From Desulfobacteraceae bacterium (GTDB taxonomy: Bacteria > Desulfobacterota > Desulfobacteria > Desulfobacterales > Desulfobacteraceae), in assembly GCA_011390435.1 (NCBI GenBank), contig JAABSK010000161.1:1-6579 (forward strand): a stretch of DNA of 6,579 bases, given 5' to 3'. Positions 1 to 6,182 of the stretch are shown here, piece by piece. Every line of letters begins with the position of its first letter. The first letter of the stretch is position 1. Position numbers and translations under genes: made by a program. The notes beneath the pieces are model-generated. The model saw only the letters and a program-made list of their open reading frames with translations. It did no database searches and was not told the DNA's origin.

Positions 1-266
1 TCATGGAAATCATCCGGACTCCGGTCGCTGCAGATCACGCAGTGGATCATGGGGTTTTTCATGATAATGGTTTCCACCAGTTTCCGCCCGGTCATGTCCG
101 GCAGGTTTTCTGATGTGATCAAAAGGTCAGGTGCTGCATTGTCCATCGCGGAAAGGATCTCTCCGGTGGTCCGGGCATGGCTGCAGGAGAGATTCTTTGC
201 TGCCAGGGCAGCTTCAAGGGCCTTGAAATTCGAGGGGGTGTCTGTTGCCAGCAATATGGTCAGCAT
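1..266 (-). CDS. Receiver-like (pseudo-response-regulator) protein, N-terminal part
   Basis: This gene runs off the left edge, so only its first 88 codons are visible. Read on the minus strand from the ATG at 266-264, it begins MLTILLATDTPSNF and has the alternating strand/helix pattern of a CheY-type receiver: strand 1 (ILLATD), a helix, strand 3 with its loop (PDLLITSENLPDMTG) and strand 4 (IHCVICSD). The loop aligns with the usual D-x-x-L-P-x-x-x-G, but serine (about residue 54) replaces the phospho-acceptor aspartate, and the first acidic-pocket residue is threonine. It is therefore probably not phosphorylated in the normal way. An AGGAG lies 11 nt upstream of the start. The gene is divergent from the AOR gene and sits downstream of a sigma-54-type promoter. 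Whether it is a stand-alone receiver or the front of a longer regulator cannot be seen. Confidence 0.72.
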   Translation of the reverse strand, partial: MLTILLATDTPSNFKALEAALAAKNLSCSHARTTGEILSAMDNAAPDLLITSENLPDMTGRKLVETIIMKNPMIHCVICSDRSPDDFH

Positions 267-346
267 TGGCAGTGGGTCTCCTGCGGTAAAAGGGTTTTTG
301 TGCTGGATCAATCCAGTCGGATGAATTTCATTTGAATAAGAAAGAT

Positions 347-362
347 TGCAAGGCATGTGCCA
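347..362 (-). promoter_or_regulatory. Sigma-54 (-24/-12) promoter for the receiver-like gene
   Basis: The minus strand reads TGGCACATGCCTTGCA, which matches every defined position of the sigma-54 consensus TGGCAC-R-N4-TTGC-W, with the GG and GC dinucleotides correctly spaced. Transcription would start near 336 and run into the gene starting at 266, giving a leader of about 70 nt. Sigma-54 promoters need an AAA+ enhancer-binding activator, usually bound 80-200 bp upstream. Inverted repeats at 460-475 and 504-519 are at suitable distances. The match is seen directly; its activity is inferred. Confidence 0.72.
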
Positions 363-364
363 CC

Positions 365-381
365 CTGGAAACAATCCAGGT
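365..381. repeat. Short inverted repeat beside the -24 element
   Basis: CCTGGA and TCCAGG flank a 5-nt spacer (AACAA), giving a perfect 6-bp inverted repeat. It starts 3 bp upstream of the sigma-54 -24 element as read on the minus strand. No T-run follows on either strand, so it does not look like a terminator. It could be a protein-binding site near the promoter or may be chance. Confidence 0.3.
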
Positions 382-459
382 GTCTGTTTGTTTGTGCTGT
401 TATTTCAGGTAATTGTGGTTTATACTGAAATGATCTGGGCATCATGGCAGTTGCGGTCG

Positions 460-475
460 GTCGCACAATTGCGAC
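460..475. promoter_or_regulatory. Enhancer-like palindrome, copy 1 (GTCGCA-N4-TGCGAC)
   Basis: GTCGCA and TGCGAC form a perfect inverted repeat around CAAT. The symmetry extends one more base on each side at 459/476, and CGGTC-like bases continue imperfectly out to 452-485. The centre lies about 131 bp upstream of the start site predicted for the minus-strand sigma-54 promoter, a normal place for an enhancer-binding-protein site. It is also about 150 bp upstream of the AOR start codon, so it could serve either divergent gene. The binding protein is unknown. Confidence 0.55.
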
Positions 476-503
476 CGTTGCCGCAGGCACTGAAAGAAGA
501 TGT

Positions 504-519
504 GTCGCATAAATGCGTC
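504..519. promoter_or_regulatory. Enhancer-like palindrome, copy 2 (GTCGCA-N4-TGCGtC)
   Basis: This second copy of the motif at 460-475 reads GTCGCA-TAAA-TGCGTC, with one mismatch in the right arm. Its inner CGCAT-AA-ATGCG is a perfect palindrome. The two copies are 44 bp apart start to start, about four helical turns, which would place two regulator dimers on nearly the same DNA face. Paired sites are common for NtrC-family activators. Confidence 0.45.
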
Positions 520-619
520 TATTGTTTTTTCTGAACCTGTGATATGGATGCCGGTAAAAGTGATATCAACATTCGGCAGGGTGAAAAATCCACTGTCAAA
601 GCGCAGGGAAAAGGTTGTC

Positions 620-2383
620 ATGTACGGCTGGACCGGTAAAATACTTCATATTGATGTCACCCGCAGGGCAGTGGAGATTGAAACACCTTCCCGTGAAATC
701 CTGGACCGGTATGTGGGGGGCAAGGGGCTTGGCGGCAGATACATGAGAAGAACCGCTCACCTTGACTGGAATCATCCGGACCAGGTGCTGTGTGTTTTTG
801 CAGGTCCTTTGGCCGGAACAGCCGCTCCTGCGTCCGGACGGGCTCATGTTGTGTCAAAATCACCGCTGACAGGGCTTGTGGGTGATGCGTCTGTGGGCGG
901 GAAACTGGCCACCCGGATCAAGCGGGCTGGATGGGATGGAATGGTGATCACGGGTCAGGCAGACAGGCCTGTGGGCATTGAAATTGAAGATGCCCGGGTG
1001 AAAATTGTGGATGCCGCTTCTCTCTGGGGGATGGATACACAAATGGTGCACAATCACCTGAAGCCTGGAAAGGCATCCCTGATGGCCATTGGACCGGCTG
1101 CGGAAAACGGGGTGCGGTATGCATCGATCACGGTGGACCGACATTTTGCCGCCGGCAGAACCGGCCTTGGGCTGTGCATGGCCCAAAAACAGATAAAATA
1201 CATACAGGTTAATGGCCGGGGCCGCACGTTGGTGAAGCATCCAGGCCTGCTCAAGACCGCCCGGGAGGATATTCTCCGGTTGAGTGCGGCATCACCGGTA
1301 CTCATGGGCCAGCTGGGGTTCAGCTGTCTGGGAACCGGTGCGGTATATGATTTGATCGACAACCGGCGCATGATGCCCACAGATAATTTTCAAAAAACCC
1401 GGTTTGACCATGCGGCAAAGCTGAATGCTGCTTTGTATGCCAGGCAGTACGCCCCTCAAAAACATGGATGCCTGGGCTGTCATGTTCAGTGCAAAAAAAC
1501 CGGAACCCGGAATGGCCAGACCGTTGCCATGCCTGAATTTGAAACCATGTCCCATTTCACCGCCCTTATCGGGTGCGCTGATGCCGACCTGGTGGTTCAG
1601 GCCAATCAACTGTGCAACCGCCTCGGCATGGACACCATTTCTGCTGCTGCCACACTGGCCTGTCACAGGGAGATTACAGGCATCAATTATCATCCGGACC
1701 AGGTGCTGTCCCTGCTGGAAAAGATTGCCCGGGCAACGGGTGACGGCAGGGACCTTGGTCAGGGGGCAGCGGCATATGCCGAAAAAATGGGACAGCCGCA
1801 GGCGGCCATGGCGGTAAAGGGAATGGAGCTTCCGGCCTATGATCCCAGGGGCGCCTATGGCATGGCACTGGGATATGCCCTGTCCACCCGGGGCGGGTGC
1901 CATCTGCGGGCCTATCCCATTTCCCATGAGATACTGCGAAAACCCGTATCAACCGACCGGTTCAGTTTCAGCGGAAAAGCCCGCATCATCAAAATATCTG
2001 AAGACCTCAATGCGGTTGTGGATTCACTGGCAACCTGCAAATTCATGTTTTTTGCCGCATCCCTGGAAGAATATGCCGCTGTATACGCGGCAGTTACCGG
2101 TGTGCCGTCCACAGCCCATGACCTGATGAAAAAAGGAGAGGCCATTTATTACAACGAGCGGATCATCAATGCGGTGAACGGGTTTGGTGCAAAAGATGAT
2201 GACCTTCCCAGCCGGTTTTTTACGGAAAATGGTTCCGGCGGAAATACCACACCGGTTCTGCCCATTGACCGGGCGGCCTTTCTTGAGGCACGGCAGAAAT
2301 ATTATACTGTCCGGGGCCTGACAGAAGATGGCCGGCCCATGGCAGACAAGGCAGCATCACTGGGGCTTGAATGGAACGACTGA
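620..2383 (+). CDS. Aldehyde:ferredoxin oxidoreductase family protein (tungsten/molybdenum pterin enzyme)
   Basis: This is a cytoplasmic AOR-family enzyme of 587 aa, close to the 600-620 aa usual for the family. Characterised members oxidise aldehydes to carboxylic acids at a tungsten bis-pterin centre and pass electrons through one [4Fe-4S] cluster to ferredoxin. The start GWTGKILHIDVT, YVGGKGLGGR (31-40) and SGRAHVVSKSPLTG (72-85) are typical of the N-terminal domain. Cluster ligands appear as C284-x2-C287-x3-C291 plus C473 in DSLATC. PEFET (305-309), LGMDTIS (335-341) and STRGGCHLRAYP (422-433) match conserved core segments. The ATG at 620 is chosen because AAAAGG lies 5 nt upstream and the family's N-terminus begins there; the open frame back to 500 is unlikely to be translated. 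The gene overlaps the next by 13 bp. Substrate and metal cannot be read from sequence, and a specialised oxidoreductase role is possible. Confidence 0.93.
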   Translation: MYGWTGKILHIDVTRRAVEIETPSREILDRYVGGKGLGGRYMRRTAHLDWNHPDQVLCVFAGPLAGTAAPASGRAHVVSKSPLTGLVGDASVGGKLATRIKRAGWDGMVITGQADRPVGIEIEDARVKIVDAASLWGMDTQMVHNHLKPGKASLMAIGPAAENGVRYASITVDRHFAAGRTGLGLCMAQKQIKYIQVNGRGRTLVKHPGLLKTAREDILRLSAASPVLMGQLGFSCLGTGAVYDLIDNRRMMPTDNFQKTRFDHAAKLNAALYARQYAPQKHGCLGCHVQCKKTGTRNGQTVAMPEFETMSHFTALIGCADADLVVQANQLCNRLGMDTISAAATLACHREITGINYHPDQVLSLLEKIARATGDGRDLGQGAAAYAEKMGQPQAAMAVKGMELPAYDPRGAYGMALGYALSTRGGCHLRAYPISHEILRKPVSTDRFSFSGKARIIKISEDLNAVVDSLATCKFMFFAASLEEYAAVYAAVTGVPSTAHDLMKKGEAIYYNERIINAVNGFGAKDDDLPSRFFTENGSGGNTTPVLPIDRAAFLEARQKYYTVRGLTEDGRPMADKAASLGLEWND

Positions 2384-3591
2384 TCCGAAAATATGCTGAA
2401 AAGCTGATTCGCGCCAAGCTGGGAGAAGAAAGTGGCCCGTCGCAGCCGCTGGTTGGCGGCCTGGATGATGTGCTGGTCTGGAATCGCGAGGCACCAGAAT
2501 GCGATGTGCTTGAAAAGGTGTTCCAGAAGATGAGCATGAACTCTCTGGTTTTTCTGCGGCCAGCAGAACCGTATAAAACAGTGATTCGCCATCTTGCAGA
2601 ACAGGCATTGGATTCAGGCGGCCGGATTCTGCCCAGAGACTGTGAAACCCGGACCTTTCTGCATGATCTTCCAGTGATTGATACCTTCAGCCCGGAGGCC
2701 ATTATTGAGATCCTGAAACAGCGCAAAAGTGTGATAATTTCCTGTGCCGGAGAAGAGGAGATCGGCCCTGCCGTTGTGGCGCACGGCAGTGTCAGTCCTG
2801 AACAGGGATTTGTGACGGTCAGTTCTGTCTGCTTTGCCGCGTTTGTTGCATTTTTTTCTGATTATCTTGAGGCGCTGCAGACAAAACAGGTTCAACCGGC
2901 ACATCATGCGGTTTTTGACCGGGTTCTGCCGTTTCTTGAACCCAGCCGGCCACTGTCGTGCGAATGGATTTCGTTTCCGTTTGCAGATGAAAAAACAGTG
3001 TATTCAGCCATTGTTCAGGCTGGAAAGGCTGTTGTGGAACATGGGCTGGTGGATTCCTATTTTGGCAATGTTTCATATCTGTGGCAGAACACCCTGTACA
3101 TCAGCCAGACCGGCAGTTCCCTGGATGAGCTGGAGCACTGCATCGATCCGGTGCCGCTGGATTTTTCCACCAGTGCCGGCCTGACCGCATCCAGTGAATT
3201 GAGCGCCCATCTGGAAACCGTTTCCCGCACCGGATGCCGTGCCATCCTCCACGGACATCCCAGGTTCTGCGTTATTCTGTCAATGGATTGCGACCCGGCA
3301 CGCAAAGCAGTGTGTGCCTTTCGGGATCAGTGTCACCTGCGGTGTCCGGACAAACGCTTTGCGGGCACCACCCCCATTGTGCCTGGAGAGGTGGGGACCG
3401 GCCCCACCGGCCTTTGCCACACCCTGCCGGCAGCACTGGAAACGGTCGATAATGCCATTGTCTACGGCCATGGGCTGTTTGCAACGGCTCAACAGGATTT
3501 TTCCCAGGCATTTTCTGTGCTGTTGTCAGTCGAACAGGCGTGCCAGGCACGGTATCTTGAAAAAGTTTCAGATCTCAGGCAGACGTATTAG
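2371..3591 (+). CDS. Class II aldolase/adducin-family protein with an extra N-terminal half
   Basis: The protein is 406 aa, about twice a standard class II aldolase (about 210-230 aa). Residues 207-400 form the recognisable aldolase: GNVS (232-235), SQTGSSLDEL (245-254), glutamate E276 in ASSELSAH, the zinc-ligand pair H294/H296 in ILHGHP, and a third histidine H367 in VYGHG. The metal site therefore looks intact. Family members cleave sugar phosphates such as fuculose-1-phosphate to dihydroxyacetone phosphate plus an aldehyde, or act as epimerases or decarboxylases. Residues 1-200 have no clear catalytic motif. Their end (AVVAHG at 134-139, then SPEQGF and a hydrophobic helix) weakly resembles the C-terminal aldolase segment AIVYGHG, suggesting a degenerate duplicated half. 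The ATG lies inside the AOR gene behind TGGGG, so translation is probably coupled. The substrate is unknown. Confidence 0.85.
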   Translation: MERLIRKYAEKLIRAKLGEESGPSQPLVGGLDDVLVWNREAPECDVLEKVFQKMSMNSLVFLRPAEPYKTVIRHLAEQALDSGGRILPRDCETRTFLHDLPVIDTFSPEAIIEILKQRKSVIISCAGEEEIGPAVVAHGSVSPEQGFVTVSSVCFAAFVAFFSDYLEALQTKQVQPAHHAVFDRVLPFLEPSRPLSCEWISFPFADEKTVYSAIVQAGKAVVEHGLVDSYFGNVSYLWQNTLYISQTGSSLDELEHCIDPVPLDFSTSAGLTASSELSAHLETVSRTGCRAILHGHPRFCVILSMDCDPARKAVCAFRDQCHLRCPDKRFAGTTPIVPGEVGTGPTGLCHTLPAALETVDNAIVYGHGLFATAQQDFSQAFSVLLSVEQACQARYLEKVSDLRQTY

Positions 3592-5665
3592 CCGGACCCG
3601 CATCAATGGCTTTGCGGACGGTCTGTCCCAGTGTTTCTTTTGACATGGGCTTGCTGCAGAGATAATCAATGCCCTTTTTTTGATATGCGGTATCCGATCC
3701 AAACTGGTGGTGGCCGGTGCATAGAATCACCGGGATATCCTGCCGGATTTTTTTTAATTCACCAGCCAGTGCTTCACCGGTCATTTCAGGCATGGTCATG
3801 TCTGTCACCACTGCATGGAAATCTTCGGGAGTGGCGGCAAAATGTGCCAGCGCCTTGACGCTGCTGGACAATGCCGTGACCTTGAAATTCAATGCTTCAA
3901 GCATTCTTTTTCCCACACTGGCAATTGATGGCTCATCATCCACAAACAGGATGTGCTCTCCTTTTCCCGGCAGATGATACAGCTGATCCCGGAGTGGTTT
4001 TTTTTCAGCAGACAGGGTTTGAGCAACTGGGAAAAAGAGGGTGAATGTGGTTTTTTCATCAGGAACGCTTTTGACAAAAATATCACCGCCCATATTTTTC
4101 ATCACGCCGTGAACCACTGAAAGTCCCAGGCCGGTTCCTTCATTGACAGGTTTTGTTGTAAAATAGGGCTCAAAGATATTCTGGAGATTTTCTTCTGCAA
4201 TACCAATGCCGGTATCTGATATATCCGCCCGGATATACCGGCCCGGTGCAAGGCAGCCCATGGGGGATGCAATTGCTTCATCTTTCATTTCAACAGTGAG
4301 GGTGCCGGCGGATTTGTTCATCGCCTGGGCAGCGTTGGTAAACAGGTTGAGAAAGACCTGGTAAATTTTTGTGGGGTTTGCCAGCACCTCAGACCGGGTG
4401 GTGATGAATTGCTGAATGCTGATGGTGGTGGGGATGGAAGAGCGGATAAATTTCAACACCTCTTTTGTGATCAGATCGATGCGGATCGGACTCACCTGGT
4501 CATCTGACTGCCGGGCAAAGGTCAGAATCTGCTGCACCAGATCTTTTGCCCGGAGACTTGCGGTGTAGATTTCGTTAAGGTCTTTTTCAAGCATGCTTCC
4601 TTTCCGGGCTTCCAGCTGGGCAATCTGGGTAAACCCCATGATGGCGGACAGAATATTGTTAAAATCGTGGGCGATTCCACCGGCCAGGGTTCCAATGGAT
4701 TCCATCCGCTGGGACTGGTTCAGGCGGTGTTCCATCTCCTTTCTTTCTTTTTCCAGCGCAATGCGTTTTTCAAGTTCCTGTTTCAGGCGTTCAGACAGTT
4801 TTGTATTGTCAATGGCGATCTGGGCAATGGCGGAGAACTCCTCAAGAACAGGAATCAGTTCCGGATCAATGGTGCCATCGGGTGTGTCGCAGCACAGGCC
4901 GATCACCCCTTCTGTTTTTGATCCGGAAATGAGCGGAATACCGATAACAGCAAAAATTTTATGCACAAACGCATTGTCCAGCCGGTGCGGCCAGGTCTGA
5001 TAATTTTCCAGGATTAACGGCTCGCCATTCTGAAATATTTTTCCGGCAAGCCCTTCTCCCGGTCGGGTGGTGTATCCGATGGCATCGGTCATATTCCCGC
5101 AGGCAGCCGCAACTGTCAGTTCATGGGTTGCCTGGTTGTAGATGTACAAAAAACCATTGGGAATTCTGGTCAGCTTGGAGGCCCGCAAGATAACGGCGTT
5201 GAGCAGGTCAGACAGCCGCAGGCGGCGGAACATGCCAATGGAAATGGCATGCAGCGTTGACAGATATTCTTTCTGGAACTGGTACTCTTTTTCAATTTTC
5301 TGTTCTTCTAAAAGATCAATATAGCTGCTGGTATAGGCCATGATTTCGCCGCTGTCCGCATCTGCGAGCGCATCCACCTGTACCAGTGCAAAAATGGGTT
5401 CCCCGCTGGCGGTCTTCATCTCAATCCTGTCAGACCAGCGGCCCTGTCCGGCAGCTGATTGAAGGGCGTGTTCATAGGTTTCAGGGATTTTGTAAAATGA
5501 TTTGAGCGCTGATGGGGTAATCCGGGTGCCGGCTGTATCAAAAAGCATATCAAATGCTTTGTTCTTGAATATGTGCGGATCAGTGATGAAAAGGATACTG
5601 GTGGGAACGGGCAGATTTTCCACGGTGGATTTGAAGAGCTGCAGATGCTGGCGGATATTTTCCAT
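3575..5665 (-). CDS. Soluble PAS-GAF hybrid histidine kinase with C-terminal receiver
   Basis: This 696-aa protein has no membrane segment or signal peptide, so it should sense a cytoplasmic signal. Domains in order: a PAS-like region (about 8-120), a GAF domain (about 150-288, with GIPLISG and GLCCDTPDG), a helical coiled-coil linker (288-318), HisKA with the H-box TLAGGIAHDFNNIL (H333 is the predicted phospho-histidine), and HATPase with N-box NLFTNAAQAM, G1 DTGIGIA (484-490), F-box EPYFTTK and G2 TGLGLS (511-516). A receiver follows (570-690), with the acidic pair D576/D577, phospho-acceptor D622 in VVTDMTMPEMTG, T650 and K672. All catalytic motifs are intact. The start at 5665 has AAGGA 9 nt upstream and follows a sigma-70-like promoter. 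Its 3' end overlaps the convergent aldolase gene by 17 bp. The ligand and output partner are unknown; no histidine phosphotransfer protein is in view. Confidence 0.94.
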   Translation of the reverse strand: MENIRQHLQLFKSTVENLPVPTSILFITDPHIFKNKAFDMLFDTAGTRITPSALKSFYKIPETYEHALQSAAGQGRWSDRIEMKTASGEPIFALVQVDALADADSGEIMAYTSSYIDLLEEQKIEKEYQFQKEYLSTLHAISIGMFRRLRLSDLLNAVILRASKLTRIPNGFLYIYNQATHELTVAAACGNMTDAIGYTTRPGEGLAGKIFQNGEPLILENYQTWPHRLDNAFVHKIFAVIGIPLISGSKTEGVIGLCCDTPDGTIDPELIPVLEEFSAIAQIAIDNTKLSERLKQELEKRIALEKERKEMEHRLNQSQRMESIGTLAGGIAHDFNNILSAIMGFTQIAQLEARKGSMLEKDLNEIYTASLRAKDLVQQILTFARQSDDQVSPIRIDLITKEVLKFIRSSIPTTISIQQFITTRSEVLANPTKIYQVFLNLFTNAAQAMNKSAGTLTVEMKDEAIASPMGCLAPGRYIRADISDTGIGIAEENLQNIFEPYFTTKPVNEGTGLGLSVVHGVMKNMGGDIFVKSVPDEKTTFTLFFPVAQTLSAEKKPLRDQLYHLPGKGEHILFVDDEPSIASVGKRMLEALNFKVTALSSSVKALAHFAATPEDFHAVVTDMTMPEMTGEALAGELKKIRQDIPVILCTGHHQFGSDTAYQKKGIDYLCSKPMSKETLGQTVRKAIDAGPANTSA

Positions 5666-5705
5666 GGCATGTTTTCCTTGCGCTGAGACACATTGCAGAA
5701 CAGAT

Positions 5706-5732
5706 CTGATAAACGGTTGAACCGTTTTTCAG
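5706..5732. promoter_or_regulatory. 27-bp near-perfect palindrome downstream of the kinase promoter (putative operator)
   Basis: Two 13-bp arms, CTGATAAACGGTT and AACCGTTTTTCAG, flank a single central G and differ from perfect symmetry at one position. Read with the minus-strand promoter at 5744-5772, the element covers roughly +6 to +32 of the transcript, where a bound repressor would block elongation. It lies inside the kinase leader, about 40 nt before its start codon. No U-run follows it on the minus strand, which argues against a terminator. An RNA hairpin role is also possible. Confidence 0.55.
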
Positions 5733-5743
5733 GGTCTTTTTTC

Positions 5744-5772
5744 AGTATCTGTTTTCCAACTGGCCAAGTCAA
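5744..5772 (-). promoter_or_regulatory. Sigma-70-like promoter for the hybrid kinase gene
   Basis: On the minus strand, TTGACT (5772-5767, 5/6 match to -35) and GATACT (5749-5744, 4/6 match to -10) are separated by exactly 17 bp. The predicted start near 5737 leaves a leader of about 72 nt before the kinase ATG at 5665. No better candidate was seen between 5666 and 5800 in this orientation. Confidence 0.55.
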
Positions 5773-5780
5773 GGAAAGAT

Positions 5781-5799
5781 TGGCCCTGATCCAGGGCCA
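5781..5799. repeat. GC-rich perfect inverted repeat upstream of the kinase promoter
   Basis: TGGCCCTG and CAGGGCCA flank ATC, a perfect 8-bp inverted repeat. It lies 9-27 bp upstream of the kinase -35 box and about 80 bp before the toxin-antitoxin promoter. No gene ends here on either strand, so a terminator has nothing obvious to terminate, although on the plus strand it is followed by GGTTTTG. It could be an activator site for the kinase or an insulator between the divergent units. Confidence 0.4.
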
Positions 5800-5880
5800 G
5801 GTTTTGTTTGCCAAAGATCGTAGCTGTCCTGCATTCTGAGCCAGCTTTCAGGCGTGCGGCCCAAACATTCAGAAAGCCGC

Positions 5881-5908
5881 TTGACAAATTAATTTATATA
5901 TGTACAAT
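5881..5908 (+). promoter_or_regulatory. Sigma-70 promoter of the yefM-yoeB operon
   Basis: TTGACA (5881-5886, perfect -35) and TACAAT (5903-5908, 5/6 match to -10) are separated by 16 bp of AT-rich DNA. This is the strongest sigma-70-type promoter in the window. Its -10 box overlaps the first operator box at 5901-5906, so binding of the antitoxin would directly block polymerase. Confidence 0.8.
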
Positions 5909-5918
5909 AAACTGTACA
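5901..5918. promoter_or_regulatory. YefM operator: two TGTACA boxes
   Basis: TGTACA occurs at 5901-5906 and again at 5913-5918, 12 bp centre to centre. In E. coli, YefM and the YefM-YoeB complex repress their operon by binding a long and a short palindrome that share a TGTACA core with the same kind of spacing. The first box overlaps the -10 element and the second ends at the ribosome-binding site, so autoregulation is strongly suggested. Confidence 0.78.
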
Positions 5919-5930
5919 GGAGGTACTAAA

Positions 5931-6182
5931 ATGGAAGCAATAACCTATACAGCCGCAAGACAAAACCTTGCAAAAACAATGGAAAAAGTATGTAATGATC
6001 GCTCTCCCATTATTGTGACACGTAAGTCTTCAAATTCTGTGGTCATTATGTCACTTGAAGACTATGAAGCGCTTGAAGAAACAGCCTATTTATTACGCTC
6101 ACCAAAGAATGCAAAACGTTTGTTAGAGTCAATAGCCCAACTTGAAAATGGCAGGGGGCATGAAAAGGAGCTTATAGATTGA
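5931..6182 (+). CDS. yefM: YefM-family antitoxin (Phd/YefM)
   Basis: This 83-aa antitoxin should neutralise the adjacent YoeB ribonuclease and repress its own operon. It has the family start MEAITYTAARQNLAKTMEKV, the segment PIIVTRKSSNSVVIMSLEDYEALEET (about 26-51) that forms the Phd/YefM dimer fold, and a charged C-terminal tail of the kind that wraps the toxin. The length equals that of E. coli YefM. The ATG at 5931 is fixed by a perfect AGGAGG ending 7 nt upstream and by its position just after the promoter and operator; the open frame extends back to 5808, but that part lies upstream of the promoter. Its stop codon overlaps the toxin start. Base composition is clearly AT-richer than the metabolic genes to the left (a hand count of 5941-6000 gives about 35% GC), consistent with separate acquisition. 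Confidence 0.93.
   Translation: MEAITYTAARQNLAKTMEKVCNDRSPIIVTRKSSNSVVIMSLEDYEALEETAYLLRSPKNAKRLLESIAQLENGRGHEKELID

Noticed and set aside
49..324. 91-aa plus-strand open frame at the left edge
   Set aside because: It is antisense to the receiver-like gene, whose minus-strand translation has a clear fold pattern and ribosome-binding site.
398..426. Possible sigma-70 promoter for the AOR gene (TATACT at 421-426)
   Set aside because: The -10 box is reasonable, but the hexamer at the correct -35 distance (TGTTAT) is poor and the leader would be very long. A promoter for the AOR gene therefore remains unidentified.
500..619. 40-residue in-frame extension upstream of the AOR start
   Set aside because: It contains the second enhancer-like palindrome, has no family similarity, and the ATG at 620 has a ribosome-binding site and matches the conserved N-terminus.
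1292..1927. 211-aa open frame on the minus strand within the AOR gene
   Set aside because: It is antisense to a strongly supported gene, with low-complexity, shadow-type composition and no recognisable domain.
5416..5814. 132-aa minus-strand open frame overlapping the kinase start
   Set aside because: It is out of frame with the kinase PAS domain, starts upstream of the kinase promoter and has no recognisable content.
5808..5930. 41-residue in-frame extension upstream of yefM
   Set aside because: It spans the promoter, operator and Shine-Dalgarno sequence; YefM proteins begin at the ATG at 5931.
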